Source: JAAFIP01 sp963775085 (GTDB lineage Bacteria > Pseudomonadota > Gammaproteobacteria > Burkholderiales > Burkholderiaceae_C). Taken from it: 64,000 nt of DNA. The stretch spans positions 1-64,000 of the forward strand of contig CAVZHO010000009.1 of the NCBI GenBank assembly GCA_963775085.1, written 5' to 3'. Position 1 is the first letter of the stretch, and every line of letters begins with the position of its first letter. The position numbers were made by a program, and so were the translations under genes. Under the pieces are notes generated by a model that was not told the origin of the DNA, ran no database searches, and saw only the letters and a program-made list of their open reading frames with translations. Positions 16,951-25,552 of the stretch are shown piece by piece.

Positions 16951-18021
16951 ATGCGTTGTTACTGCGTAATGCACCATGGCCAGCCGCTGGAGCTGGTCGA
17001 CAGGCCCATCCCCCAACCCACGGGCACCGAAGTATTGGTCAAGGTCACTGCCGCAGGCCTGTGCCACACCGACCTGCACATCTGGGAGGGCGGCTACGAC
17101 CTGGGTGGCGGCAAGCGCCTGAACATGTCCGACCGCGGCATCAAGCCGCCGATCACGCTAAGCCATGAGATCAGCGGCACGGTACAGGCCCTGGGCCCCG
17201 ATGCTGCCTTGGTGGATGCGCAATACCGGGTGACATCGGGCACGTCCTACCTGATCCACCCGTGGATCGGCTGCGGCGAATGCGCTGCCTGCCTGCGCGG
17301 TGAAGAAAACATCTGCGCCAAACCACAAGCGCTTGGCGTGGCGCGTCCTGGCGGCTTTGCCGACTACGTGATCGTGCCGCACCCGCGTTACCTGGTGGCC
17401 ATCGACGGCCTGGACGCGGCGCAATCCGCACCACTGGCCTGCGCGGGTGTGACCACCTACAGCGCGCTAAACAAGTTTGGCAAACGCATCAAGGAAGGCC
17501 CGGTGGTCATCATTGGCGCAGGCGGGCTGGGTCTGATGGCCATCGAAGTGCTCAAGGCCATGGGTGGCCAGGGGGCCATTGTGGTGGATATTGACCCGCT
17601 CAAACGCCAGGCCGCGCTGGATGCGGGTGCCCTGTCCGTGGTGGATGCCAAAGCGCCAGACGCCGCGCAGCAAATCATCACCGCCACCCAGGGCGGTGCG
17701 CGCGCGGTGCTGGACCTGGTCGGGGCCACGCCCACGGTCACCCTCGCCGTGGCCTGCTGCGCGCGCGGCGGCCATGTGGTGATTTGCGGCCTGATGGGCG
17801 GCGATATCACCCTGTCCCTGCCGATTATTCCGATGCGGCCCCTGAACATCCAGGGCAGTTATGTGGGCACGCTTGCAGAGCTGCGCGAACTGGTGGCACT
17901 GGTGCGCAAAAGCGGCATGAAGCCCATTCCGGTCACCCGCAGACCCATGTCGGAGGCCAATAGCGCCCTGCTAGACCTGCACCACGGCAAAGTGATTGGC
18001 CGCACGGTGCTGATTCCCTGA
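16951..18021 (+). CDS. Zinc-dependent alcohol dehydrogenase (MDR family), paralogue 2
   Basis: 356 residues, similar to the 14231 gene along its whole length. It has AAGLCHTDLHIWEGGYDLGG at about residues 33-52, a structural zinc lobe CGECAACLRGEENIC near 107-121, and the dinucleotide motif IIGAGGLGLMAIEVLK near 186. The GHE signature reads SHE here, keeping the His/Glu. A 144-bp gap containing a half TAGCTGC palindrome separates it from phaC, so it may have its own promoter. Substrate unknown; an alcohol or hydroxyacyl-CoA on an aromatic or alicyclic acid route is a guess from context. Confidence 0.85.
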   Translation: MRCYCVMHHGQPLELVDRPIPQPTGTEVLVKVTAAGLCHTDLHIWEGGYDLGGGKRLNMSDRGIKPPITLSHEISGTVQALGPDAALVDAQYRVTSGTSYLIHPWIGCGECAACLRGEENICAKPQALGVARPGGFADYVIVPHPRYLVAIDGLDAAQSAPLACAGVTTYSALNKFGKRIKEGPVVIIGAGGLGLMAIEVLKAMGGQGAIVVDIDPLKRQAALDAGALSVVDAKAPDAAQQIITATQGGARAVLDLVGATPTVTLAVACCARGGHVVICGLMGGDITLSLPIIPMRPLNIQGSYVGTLAELRELVALVRKSGMKPIPVTRRPMSEANSALLDLHHGKVIGRTVLIP

Positions 18022-18081
18022 TTCCCGTCACTACCCCACCACTTTTGAAACCAATCGCATTCACGCACCGCGCAGCAAGCC

Positions 18082-18891
18082 ATGGCTATTGTTAACAACG
18101 GCGCGGCGCGCATCCATTGGAGCTCGGTGGGCAAAGGCCCACCTTTGCTGCTTCTGATGGGCCTGGGCTGCAGCTCGGCCATGTGGTTTCGCCTGGCACC
18201 CATGCTGGCGCGGGATTTTCGCGTCATCCTGATGGACAACCGCGGCATGGGCAAAACCACCATGCCCTACGCCCTGGTGCACCGCGTCGCCGACATGGCT
18301 AGCGACGTGGCCGCCGTGCTGGATGCAGCGGGCGAGCCCACCTGCCACCTGGCGGGCTTCTCCATGGGCGGCATGATCGCGCAAGAGTTCGCGCTCTCGC
18401 ACCCCCAACGGCTGCGCTCGCTCACGCTGCTGGGCACCAATTGCGGCGGTACCCGCGCAGTTCTGGCCGACAGTGTCGTCTGGAAAATGCTGTTCAACCG
18501 AGCCAAGGTGTCGCCCGAGGAGGCGCTGGCGCAGATGCGCCCGCATACCTATGCCGCCGCCACCGATGCCAACCTGATCGCCGAAGACCACCTGGTGCGC
18601 ATTGCCAACCACCCGAGCAAACGCGACTACGAAGCGCAACTGTTCGGACTCCTCAGCTGGACATCCTTTTACCGGCTGCCGCTCATCCAGTGCCCCACCC
18701 TGGTGATGCATGGCCTGGAAGACGGACTGATCCCCCCGAAAAACGGCCGCATCCTGGCAGACCACATCGCGCAGGCGCAACTCGTGGAGCTGGACAATGC
18801 CAGCCACTGGCTGCACAACGAGCAGCCCGTACGCTGTGCGCTGGAGATCAAAAATTTTGTGCGCGGCGTCGAAAACCGTAGCACCCCCTGA
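18082..18891 (+). CDS. Alpha/beta-fold hydrolase
   Basis: 269 residues. The oxyanion segment LLLMGLGCSSAMWFRLA is near residue 25. DNRGMGKT precedes the nucleophile elbow GFSMGGMIAQEFALSHPQRL with Ser at about residue 94. The catalytic Asp is likely in MHGLEDGLIPP, and the His in DNASHWLHNEQP near the end. This is the layout of esterases and C-C hydrolases such as those of meta-cleavage pathways, but the substrate cannot be read. It follows the second dehydrogenase by 60 bp and is almost joined to the CoA-transferase gene, so it is probably part of one operon. Confidence 0.85.
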   Translation: MAIVNNGAARIHWSSVGKGPPLLLLMGLGCSSAMWFRLAPMLARDFRVILMDNRGMGKTTMPYALVHRVADMASDVAAVLDAAGEPTCHLAGFSMGGMIAQEFALSHPQRLRSLTLLGTNCGGTRAVLADSVVWKMLFNRAKVSPEEALAQMRPHTYAAATDANLIAEDHLVRIANHPSKRDYEAQLFGLLSWTSFYRLPLIQCPTLVMHGLEDGLIPPKNGRILADHIAQAQLVELDNASHWLHNEQPVRCALEIKNFVRGVENRSTP

Positions 18892-18892
18892 G

Positions 18893-20041
18893 ATGACCCC
18901 AAGCACCATGATCCCCAACACCGGCAGCCTGCAAAACATCAAAGTCATTGACCTGTCCCGGGTTTTGGGCGGCCCGTACTGCACACAGATACTGGGCGAC
19001 CATGGCGCTGACGTGTTGAAGATCGAGCCACCCCAGGGTGATGAAACCCGGGGCTGGGGGCCGCCGTTCAAAGACGGTGTCTCGTCGTATTTCACTGGCC
19101 TGAACCGCAACAAGACGGGGCGCGTGATGGATCTCAACCAGAGCGCCATGCGTGACGAGCTCTGGGCTTTGCTGGCAGATGCGGACGTGCTGGTGGAGAA
19201 CTTCAAGACCGGCACACTGGAGAAATGGGGCCTGGGCTTTGACGCGCTGCATGCCAGGTTCCCGCGCCTGGTGCACTGCCGGGTCAGCGGCTATGGCGCT
19301 GACGGCCCGCTGGGTGGCCTGCCAGGGTATGACGCGGCCATTCAGGCGCTCTCGGGCATCATGAGCGTCAATGGCGAGGCCGGCGGTGACGCGCTGCGCG
19401 TGGGCCTGCCGGTGGTCGACATGGTGACCGGGCTGAATGCCGCGCTGGGCATCATGTTCGCACTCCATGAGCGCCAAAAAAGCGGTCTGGGACAGTTTGT
19501 CGAGGCCGCCTTGTACGACTGCGGCATTTCGCTGCTGCACCCGCATGCCGCCAACCACCTGATGGATGGACGCACGCCCCAGCGCAGCGGCAATGCCCAT
19601 CCCAATATTTACCCCTACGACACGTTTGCCACCCAGACCGAACCGATCTTTCTGGCCGTAGGCAACGACAAACAATTTGCCAGCCTGTGCGAAGTCATCG
19701 GTGCACCGGGCCTGCCCAGCGATCCGCTTTATCTGACCAATGCCGACCGTTCGCGCCATCGGGTGGCGCTCAAGCGCAAACTGGAAGCGGCGCAAAGCGC
19801 GATGGCCTGCTCCGACCTGTCGGCCCAGCTCAATGCGAAAGGTGTGCCCAACGCGCCCATACTGGACGTAGCGCAGTCCCTCGCCCACCCGCACACCCAG
19901 CACCGCAAGATGGTGGTGACAACCCGTTTTGGTGAAGGTCCATCCGCCCGTGAATACCGCGGTATTGGCTCGCCGATCAAACTCAGCCGCACGCCAGCCA
20001 GTTACCGTCTTGCGCCGCCAAGTTTCCCCATCCCCCTTTAG
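18893..20041 (+). CDS. Family III CoA transferase (CaiB/BaiF type)
   Basis: 382 residues from ATG 18893, one base after the hydrolase stop; ATG 18908 is an alternative. Family III signatures are IKVIDLSRVLGGPYCTQILG near the start, GADVLKIEPPQGDETRGWGP at about residue 40, and DVLVENFKTGTLEKWGLGF near 100. The catalytic Asp would be the one in GYDAAIQALSG near residue 148. These enzymes move CoA between carboxylic acids. It precedes the benzoate-CoA ligase promoter, so it may activate another acid in the same pathway group. Confidence 0.87.
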   Translation: MTPSTMIPNTGSLQNIKVIDLSRVLGGPYCTQILGDHGADVLKIEPPQGDETRGWGPPFKDGVSSYFTGLNRNKTGRVMDLNQSAMRDELWALLADADVLVENFKTGTLEKWGLGFDALHARFPRLVHCRVSGYGADGPLGGLPGYDAAIQALSGIMSVNGEAGGDALRVGLPVVDMVTGLNAALGIMFALHERQKSGLGQFVEAALYDCGISLLHPHAANHLMDGRTPQRSGNAHPNIYPYDTFATQTEPIFLAVGNDKQFASLCEVIGAPGLPSDPLYLTNADRSRHRVALKRKLEAAQSAMACSDLSAQLNAKGVPNAPILDVAQSLAHPHTQHRKMVVTTRFGEGPSAREYRGIGSPIKLSRTPASYRLAPPSFPIPL

Positions 20042-20069
20042 TCGGTCCGGTCGTGGCGAGGTTAAAAGC

Positions 20070-20133
20070 TGCAATATAATGCTTTACACGATCAAAAAAA
20101 TACGATACAATCCACATTCTGCACAATATTGCA
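20070..20133 (+). promoter_or_regulatory. Benzoate-CoA ligase operon promoter with two BoxR-like sites
   Basis: TTTACA (20083-20088), a 17-bp spacer and TACAAT (20106-20111). TGCAATATAATGCT (20070-20083) touches the -35, and TGCACAATATTGCA (20120-20133), an exact TGCA-N6-TGCA, lies just downstream of the expected start. Such placement would suit repression by BoxR. Confidence 0.65.
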
Positions 20134-20239
20134 TATCATTGAAAATATCCAGTACAGTGCCTTAACCGGGTCCGCATGCGCAGGTTTGCCAAAGTAAATG
20201 CCGCATCACCACTTGCAGAAAACAATGAAGGAGACAGCT

Positions 20240-21835
20240 TTGACGCATCCCAACGTGCAAGCGCCCAGCGCGCAGTTCAATTTTGCCCAGCACCTGATCG
20301 GGCTCAACCAGCAACGCGCCGCCAAAGCAGCCTACATTGATGACCAGGGCAGTCTGAGCTATGGCGATTTGGCTTTGCGCATTCGCAGCACCGCCGCGGC
20401 CCTACTGGCGCTGGGCATTCGCCGCGAGGAGCGCGTGCTGCTGCTGATGCACGACTGTAATGACTGGCCAGTGGCCTTCTTGGGTGCCATGTACGCGGGC
20501 ATTGTGCCGGTGGCAGTGAACACCCTGCTCACGCCGGACGACTACGCCTACATGCTGCAGCACAGCCGGGCCCAGGCGGCGTTGGTGTCGGCGGCACTGC
20601 TCCCAGCGCTGCAAGCGGCCCTGGCGCAAGGCGGGCACGAGGTAAAAAACGTGATCGTCTCGCAACCCAAAGCGGCCGCTGCGGCCACCACACCCTTACC
20701 CGCAGGCCTGGTGGCGATGGATGCGCTGCTGGCGCAGCACGCTCCGCTGGCCAGCGCCGCCCCCACCAGCCCCGACGACCCCGGCTTTTGGCTCTACTCC
20801 TCAGGCTCTACCGGCAAACCCAAAGGCACCTTGCACAGCCACGGCAACCCCTACTGGACGGCGCAGCTCTATGGCAAAGAAATTTTGGCCATGCGCGAGC
20901 AGGATGTGTGTTTTTCTGCGGCCAAGCTGTTTTTTGCCTATGGGCTGGGCAATGGACTGAGCTTTCCCTTAAGCGTCGGTGCGACAACGATTTTGATGGC
21001 CGAGCGGCCTACACCAGATGCCACCTTCGCACGCTGGTTAGGCCACGTCGGCGGCGTTAAACCCACCGTGTTTTTTGGTGCGCCCACCGGCTTTGCCGGC
21101 ATGCTGGCGGCGCCCAATTTGCCTGGTAAAGATGCCATTGCCCTGCGCATGGTGTCCTCGGCAGGCGAGGCGCTGCCCAAGGAACTTGGCGAGCGATTTA
21201 CCGCACACTTTGGTGTCGAAATTATCGACGGCATAGGCTCCACCGAAATGCTGCATGTGTATTTGTCCAACCTGCCCGGCAAGGTGCGCTACGGCACCAC
21301 GGGCTGGCCGGTGCCGGGCTACACCATCGAGCTGCGCGGCGAAGACGGCCTGCCAGTGCCAGACGGCGAACCGGGCGACCTGTATGTGCAGGGGCCCAGC
21401 GCCGCGCTGATGTACTGGGGCAACCGCGAAAAATCGCGCGAAACCTTTCAGGGCACATGGACCAAAAGCGGCGACAAATATGTGCGCAACCCGGACGGCA
21501 GCTACACCTACTCGGGCCGGGGCGACGACATGCTCAAGGTCAGCGGTATCTACGTGTCACCCTTTGAAGTAGAAGCCACCTTGATCCAGCACCCCGCTGT
21601 GCTGGAGTGCGCGGTGATAGGCAAAGAAGACGTGGACGGCCTGACCAAGACCAAGGCCTTTGTGGTGCTGAAAAACGGCCAACAGGTCGATGAAGCCAGC
21701 TTGAAGGCTTTTGTCAAAGACCGATTGGCCGCCTACAAATACCCGCGCTTCATAGAGTTTATTGACGAGCTGCCCAAAACCGCCACCGGAAAAATCCAGC
21801 GCTTTCGCCTGCGTGAACGCGAGCGTAAGGCATGA
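20240..21835 (+). CDS. bclA: Benzoate-CoA ligase
   Basis: Activates benzoate to benzoyl-CoA with ATP, the entry step of the box pathway. The AMP-binding motif YSSGSTGKPKGTLHSHGN is near residue 195. Other family marks are GIGSTEMLHVYLSN near 330, YSGRGDDMLKVSGIYVSP near 425 and the C-terminal PKTATGKIQRF with the catalytic Lys. I choose the TTG at 20240 (531 residues) because GAAGGAG sits 6 bases before it and homologues begin near this point. In-frame ATGs at 20198 and 20225 would add unconserved residues. The ABC importer genes follow with a 4-bp overlap, forming a ligase-uptake operon. Confidence 0.93.
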   Translation: MTHPNVQAPSAQFNFAQHLIGLNQQRAAKAAYIDDQGSLSYGDLALRIRSTAAALLALGIRREERVLLLMHDCNDWPVAFLGAMYAGIVPVAVNTLLTPDDYAYMLQHSRAQAALVSAALLPALQAALAQGGHEVKNVIVSQPKAAAAATTPLPAGLVAMDALLAQHAPLASAAPTSPDDPGFWLYSSGSTGKPKGTLHSHGNPYWTAQLYGKEILAMREQDVCFSAAKLFFAYGLGNGLSFPLSVGATTILMAERPTPDATFARWLGHVGGVKPTVFFGAPTGFAGMLAAPNLPGKDAIALRMVSSAGEALPKELGERFTAHFGVEIIDGIGSTEMLHVYLSNLPGKVRYGTTGWPVPGYTIELRGEDGLPVPDGEPGDLYVQGPSAALMYWGNREKSRETFQGTWTKSGDKYVRNPDGSYTYSGRGDDMLKVSGIYVSPFEVEATLIQHPAVLECAVIGKEDVDGLTKTKAFVVLKNGQQVDEASLKAFVKDRLAAYKYPRFIEFIDELPKTATGKIQRFRLRERERKA

Positions 21836-22696
21836 GCCTGGCCAGTTTTCTCATCCAGTTGCTCAACAGCGTGCAGTACGGCCTGCTGCTGTTCATGCTG
21901 GCTGCCGGTTTGACGCTGATCTTCGGCATCATGGGCGTGGTCAATCTGGCGCATGGCAGCTTTTACATGCTGGGTGCCTACTTGGCGTGGTGGTTGTCTT
22001 CGCTCACCGGCAGCTTTACCTTGGCCATCGTTCTGGGCGTGGTGCTGTCGGTGCTGTTTGGCTTGGCGCTGGAGCGCCTGCTTTTTCGCCACTTCTACCA
22101 GCGCAGCCACCTCGACCAAGTGCTGCTCACGTTCGGCCTGATCTATATGTTTGAAGAAACCCGCTCCATCCTGTGGGGCGACGATGTGCATGGGGTGACG
22201 ATTCCTGATGCCCTGTCCGCCTCTATTCCTTTGACCGACAACCTGTCCTATCCGGTGTACCGCCTGTTCATGAGCGGTCTGTGCATTGCGCTAGCTGCTG
22301 GCCTTGTACCTGCTGATCTCCAAAACCAAGCTGGGCATGAAAATCCGTGCGGGCGCGTTTAACCGCGACATGGCCGAATCGCTGGGCGTGAACGTCAAAC
22401 TGATCCAGATGATCGTGTTTGCATTGGGCGTGGCGCTGGCCGCCATTGCCGGCATGATTGCCTCGCCCATTGCGTCGGTGTACCCCAATATGGGCAGCAG
22501 CGTGCTCATCATGTGCTTTGTGGTGGTAGTGATTGGCGGCATTGGCTCGGTCCGCGGCGCACTCATTGCTGCGCTGCTGGTGGGCCTGGTGGACACGTTT
22601 GGCAAAGTGTTGTTTCCACAGGTGGCCAGCATGCTGGTGTATGTGCTGATGGCGCTGGTGCTGCTGTTCAAGCCGGAAGGCTTGTTTAAACAATGA
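21832..22696 (+). pseudogene. livH: LivH-type ABC importer permease, +1 frameshift
   Basis: Branched-chain-amino-acid-type permease. In box clusters such systems are thought to import benzoate or related acids. The first frame encodes SVQYGLLLFMLAAGLTLIFG and NLAHGSFYMLGAYLAWWL as far as LCIALAAGL (about 22290). The homology then continues one frame over as YLLISKTKLGMKIRAGAFNR and on to LLFKPEGLFKQ at 22696. The span is 3n+1, so one surplus base near GCTGGCCTTG breaks it. The two parts together give the normal 287 residues. With livM, livG and livF intact, sequence error is as likely as decay. Confidence 0.85.
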
Positions 22697-22706
22697 AAGT
22701 TCAACC

Positions 22707-23705
22707 ATGAGTGTGGCCACTGCCAACCTGGAGCGCCTGCCGTGCAGCCTGCAGTTTGCCCTGCTGCTGGCCGCTGTAGCGCTGGCTGCTTTTCCATTTG
22801 TGGGCAGCGATTTTTACATCGGCATGGTCACCCGCATGCTGATCATGGCGATCTTTGCCATGAGCCTGGACGTGCTGCAAGGCGTGACGGGCCTCGTGTC
22901 CCTGGGTCACGCGGCCTACTTTGGCCTGGCGGGCTATGCGCTGGCCTTTCTATCGCCTGCGGACAGCGCGCCCAGCATCTGGTGGACGCTGCCGCTGGCC
23001 GTGGGTGCAGCGGCGCTGGCGGCGCTGGTGATTGGTTTTTTTGTAGTTCGCACGCACGGCATTTACTTCATCATGGTCACCATGGCCTTTGCGCAGATGG
23101 TGTTCTTCTTGTTCTTTGACAACAAGGCGTTGGGCGGCTCCGACGGGCTGTATATCAACCTCAAACCCTCAGTGAATGTGGGCAGCTTGGAGCTGCTCAA
23201 TTTGGACAACAAACGCAGCCTGTACTTTCTGGTCTTTGGCCTCACACTGGCAGTGTACTTTTTCTTGCGCCGCGTGCTGTTCAGCCCCTTTGGCCGCACG
23301 CTGGGCGGTATCCGCATCAACGAGCACCGCATGCGCGCCATGGGCTACAACACCTTTGCCTACAAGCTGGCCGCCTTCACGCTGGCGGGCGCGCTGGCGG
23401 GGGTGGCCGGCTATCTGTGGGGCGTGCAAAGCGGCTACATCAACCCCGAGCTGATGGGCTTTCACCAAAGCGCCCACGCCATCATGATGCTGATTTTGGG
23501 CGGCATGGGCAACTTTGCCGGAGCTATTTTGGGTGCCTTTGCTTTTGACCTGATGCTGCATGTATTCAAAGACTTGCCAGCCGTGGGCAGTGTGCAGCTT
23601 GGCAAGCATTGGCAGTTGTGGATGGGCGGTTTTATCGTGCTGGTGGTGATTTTTGCACCGCGTGGTTTGCTGGGTTTGATAGAACGCTTCAGAGGCAAAC
23701 CATGA
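22707..23705 (+). CDS. livM: LivM-type ABC importer permease
   Basis: 332 residues with about nine hydrophobic segments. Family landmarks are MSLDVLQGVTGLVSLGHAAY near residue 50, NNKALGGSDGLYINLKPSVN near 140, and the cytoplasmic EAA-like loop HQSAHAIMMLILGGMGNFAG near 255. It forms the membrane channel with LivH. It starts 10 bp after the livH stop and overlaps livG by 4 bp, so all four transport genes are co-transcribed with the ligase. Confidence 0.92.
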   Translation: MSVATANLERLPCSLQFALLLAAVALAAFPFVGSDFYIGMVTRMLIMAIFAMSLDVLQGVTGLVSLGHAAYFGLAGYALAFLSPADSAPSIWWTLPLAVGAAALAALVIGFFVVRTHGIYFIMVTMAFAQMVFFLFFDNKALGGSDGLYINLKPSVNVGSLELLNLDNKRSLYFLVFGLTLAVYFFLRRVLFSPFGRTLGGIRINEHRMRAMGYNTFAYKLAAFTLAGALAGVAGYLWGVQSGYINPELMGFHQSAHAIMMLILGGMGNFAGAILGAFAFDLMLHVFKDLPAVGSVQLGKHWQLWMGGFIVLVVIFAPRGLLGLIERFRGKP

Positions 23706-24454
23706 CTGAGGCCTTGCTTACCTGCAAACACCTCACCAAGCGCTTTGGTGGCCTGGCTGCGGTCAACGATATCTCGCTCAGCCTGCACCGCAACGCTATC
23801 CACGCGGTGATCGGCCCCAATGGCGCGGGTAAATCGACATTGGCCAATTTGCTCTCTGGCGACATTGCGCCCACCTCAGGCAGCGTGCACCTGAACGGTA
23901 AAGACATGACCGGCGCCGCACCCCAGACCTTCTCCCGTGCGGGTCTGGGCCGCAGCTACCAAAAAACCAATATTTTCTTGCCGCTCACCGTCTGGGACAA
24001 TGTCCTCCTGGCCGCGCAATCGCGCGCCCGGCACGCCTTGCGCTGGTTCAGTCGCGCTACAGATTTCAAAGCAACAAACGACCTGGTGACAAGGACTATC
24101 GAGCAATCTGGCCTGCAAAACAAAGCCCAATCTCTGGCCAACACCCTGTCGCACGGTGAACAGCGCCAACTAGAGATCGCCATGGCCCTGGCCACCCAGC
24201 CGCAGGTGCTGCTGCTGGACGAACCCCTGGCCGGCATGGGTACGGCCGAGGCCGAAAAGATGATTGCCCTGCTGCAGACCCTGAAAAAAGACCATGCCAT
24301 TTTGCTGGTAGAGCACGACATGGACGCCGTGTTTGCCTTGGCCGACCAGCTCACCGTGATGGTCAACGGCAGCATGATTGCCAGCGGATCACCTGCCAGC
24401 ATCCGCAGCAACCCGCAGGTGCAAGCCGCCTACCTGGGCGAGGAGCACGCATGA
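23702..24454 (+). CDS. livG: LivG-type ABC importer ATPase
   Basis: 250 residues from ATG 23702, overlapping the livM stop; an upstream start at 23609 would lie inside livM and is rejected. Walker A is IGPNGAGKSTLANLLSG near residue 38, the signature is LSHGEQRQLEIAMALA near 150 and Walker B is VLLLDEPLAGMG near 172. The insert between Walker A and the signature (SYQKTNIFLPLTVWDNVLLA) is typical of LivG. Confidence 0.93.
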   Translation: MTEALLTCKHLTKRFGGLAAVNDISLSLHRNAIHAVIGPNGAGKSTLANLLSGDIAPTSGSVHLNGKDMTGAAPQTFSRAGLGRSYQKTNIFLPLTVWDNVLLAAQSRARHALRWFSRATDFKATNDLVTRTIEQSGLQNKAQSLANTLSHGEQRQLEIAMALATQPQVLLLDEPLAGMGTAEAEKMIALLQTLKKDHAILLVEHDMDAVFALADQLTVMVNGSMIASGSPASIRSNPQVQAAYLGEEHA

Positions 24455-25164
24455 GCCCGCCCTTGATCCACGTCCGGGGCCTGCAAAGCTACTACGGTGC
24501 CAGCCACGTCCTGCGCGGTATAGACTTCCACGTAGACCGGGGCGAGACCATCGGCCTGATGGGCCGCAACGGCATGGGCAAATCCACCCTGCTCAAGTCC
24601 ATCATGGGCTTGGTCAAACCGCGCGGGGGTAGCGTACACATTGCAGAGCAGGACATGACGGGCAGGTCAGCCTACGACATTGCCCAACTGGGTGTAGCTT
24701 ACGTGCCCGAAGGGCGTGGAATTTTTGGCAACCTGAGCGTGAGGGAAAATCTCGTCATGGCCGCGCGCGCTGGCCATCACGGGAGAAAAGACTGGACGTT
24801 TGAGCGCGTGCTGGAGACCTTCCCGCGTCTGCAGGAACGTATCAACCACGGTGGCCAGCAGCTCTCGGGTGGCGAGCAGCAAATGCTGACCATTGGCCGC
24901 GCCCTGATGACCAACCCCGATGTGCTGATTTTGGACGAGGCCACCGAGGGCCTGGCGCCGCTGATTGCCAAAGACATCTGGCGCATCTGCGAGACCATCA
25001 AGCAAACGGGCATCAGCAGCGTCATCGTTGATAAAAATTACAAACATGTGACGCAGATTACAGATCGCAATGTAATCCTGGTCAAGGGTGAGGTGGTGTT
25101 TGCGGGCAGCTCAGCGCAGTTGCATGCACAGCCGGACTTACTTGCCAGGTATTTAGGCGTGTGA
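24451..25164 (+). CDS. livF: LivF-type ABC importer ATPase
   Basis: 237 residues. Walker A is LMGRNGMGKSTLLKSIMG near residue 35, the signature is LSGGEQQMLTIGRALM near 137 and Walker B is VLILDEATEGLAP near 158. YVPEGRGIFGNLSV is the LivF hallmark. It overlaps livG by 4 bp and ends the operon. No periplasmic receptor gene follows. The only Liv-type receptor seen is the frameshifted gene at 45867, far away. Confidence 0.93.
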   Translation: MSPPLIHVRGLQSYYGASHVLRGIDFHVDRGETIGLMGRNGMGKSTLLKSIMGLVKPRGGSVHIAEQDMTGRSAYDIAQLGVAYVPEGRGIFGNLSVRENLVMAARAGHHGRKDWTFERVLETFPRLQERINHGGQQLSGGEQQMLTIGRALMTNPDVLILDEATEGLAPLIAKDIWRICETIKQTGISSVIVDKNYKHVTQITDRNVILVKGEVVFAGSSAQLHAQPDLLARYLGV

Positions 25165-25174
25165 TACTGAGCAT

Positions 25175-25190
25175 CCGGGCCTCAGCCCGG
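25175..25190 (+). terminator. Stem-loop after livF
   Basis: A perfect 6-bp stem CCGGGC/GCCCGG with a CTCA loop, 10 bp after the livF stop. The following CCTCTTTCG is only weakly T-rich, so termination is uncertain. Confidence 0.35.
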
Positions 25191-25256
25191 CCTCTTTCGC
25201 AAGTGCTGGAGGGGGCAAAGAAACAAGAGCGCCTGGAGGATGAAATTTTGACAGGC

Positions 25257-25288
25257 AAAAAAATACCCGCTTACGCGGGTATTTTTTT
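25257..25288. terminator. Bidirectional rho-independent terminator
   Basis: AAAAAAATACCCGC, TTAC, GCGGGTATTTTTTT: a 14-bp A/T-flanked stem that works in either direction. It lies between the livF operon and the convergent small peptide gene. Confidence 0.85.
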
Positions 25289-25302
25289 GCGAGCCAAGTA
25301 GA

Positions 25303-25365
25303 TTACTTGGTTGCTGGCGCTTTAGCTTTTTTGCCGCCTTTAGCTTTTTTCATTTTCTTTGCCAT
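25303..25365 (-). CDS. 20-residue lysine-rich peptide, unknown function
   Basis: A short open frame read from ATG 25365: MAKKMKKAKG then GKKAKAPATK, with 10 lysines in 20 residues. It looks translated. TAAGGAAATCATC gives a ribosome site at proper distance, the stop is followed 14 bases later by a strong terminator, and the gap to the divergent gene can hold a promoter. Composition resembles the histone-like AAKK tails of the protein at 44389. It might bind nucleic acid. I know no assigned function. Confidence 0.6.
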   Translation of the reverse strand: MAKKMKKAKGGKKAKAPATK

Positions 25366-25552
25366 GATGATTTCCTTAGAGGGGGGGTTAATAAAACCTG
25401 CTTTTCAGCAAGTACTACAGTGTAACCAATAAGCTGACCACGCTGAGGTGAATACTCAACGTCACAAATTAAAATAACGTTGACACCCAGACAGTTTGAT
25501 ACAAAAAAACCACACTCGCAAGTTACAGTTACAGCTTATAAATCCTGTACCT

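Noticed and set aside
23609..23701. Upstream start for livG inside livM
   Set aside because: The added residues are a shadow of livM's end; the ATG at 23702 gives the normal LivG N-terminus and the usual 4-bp overlap.
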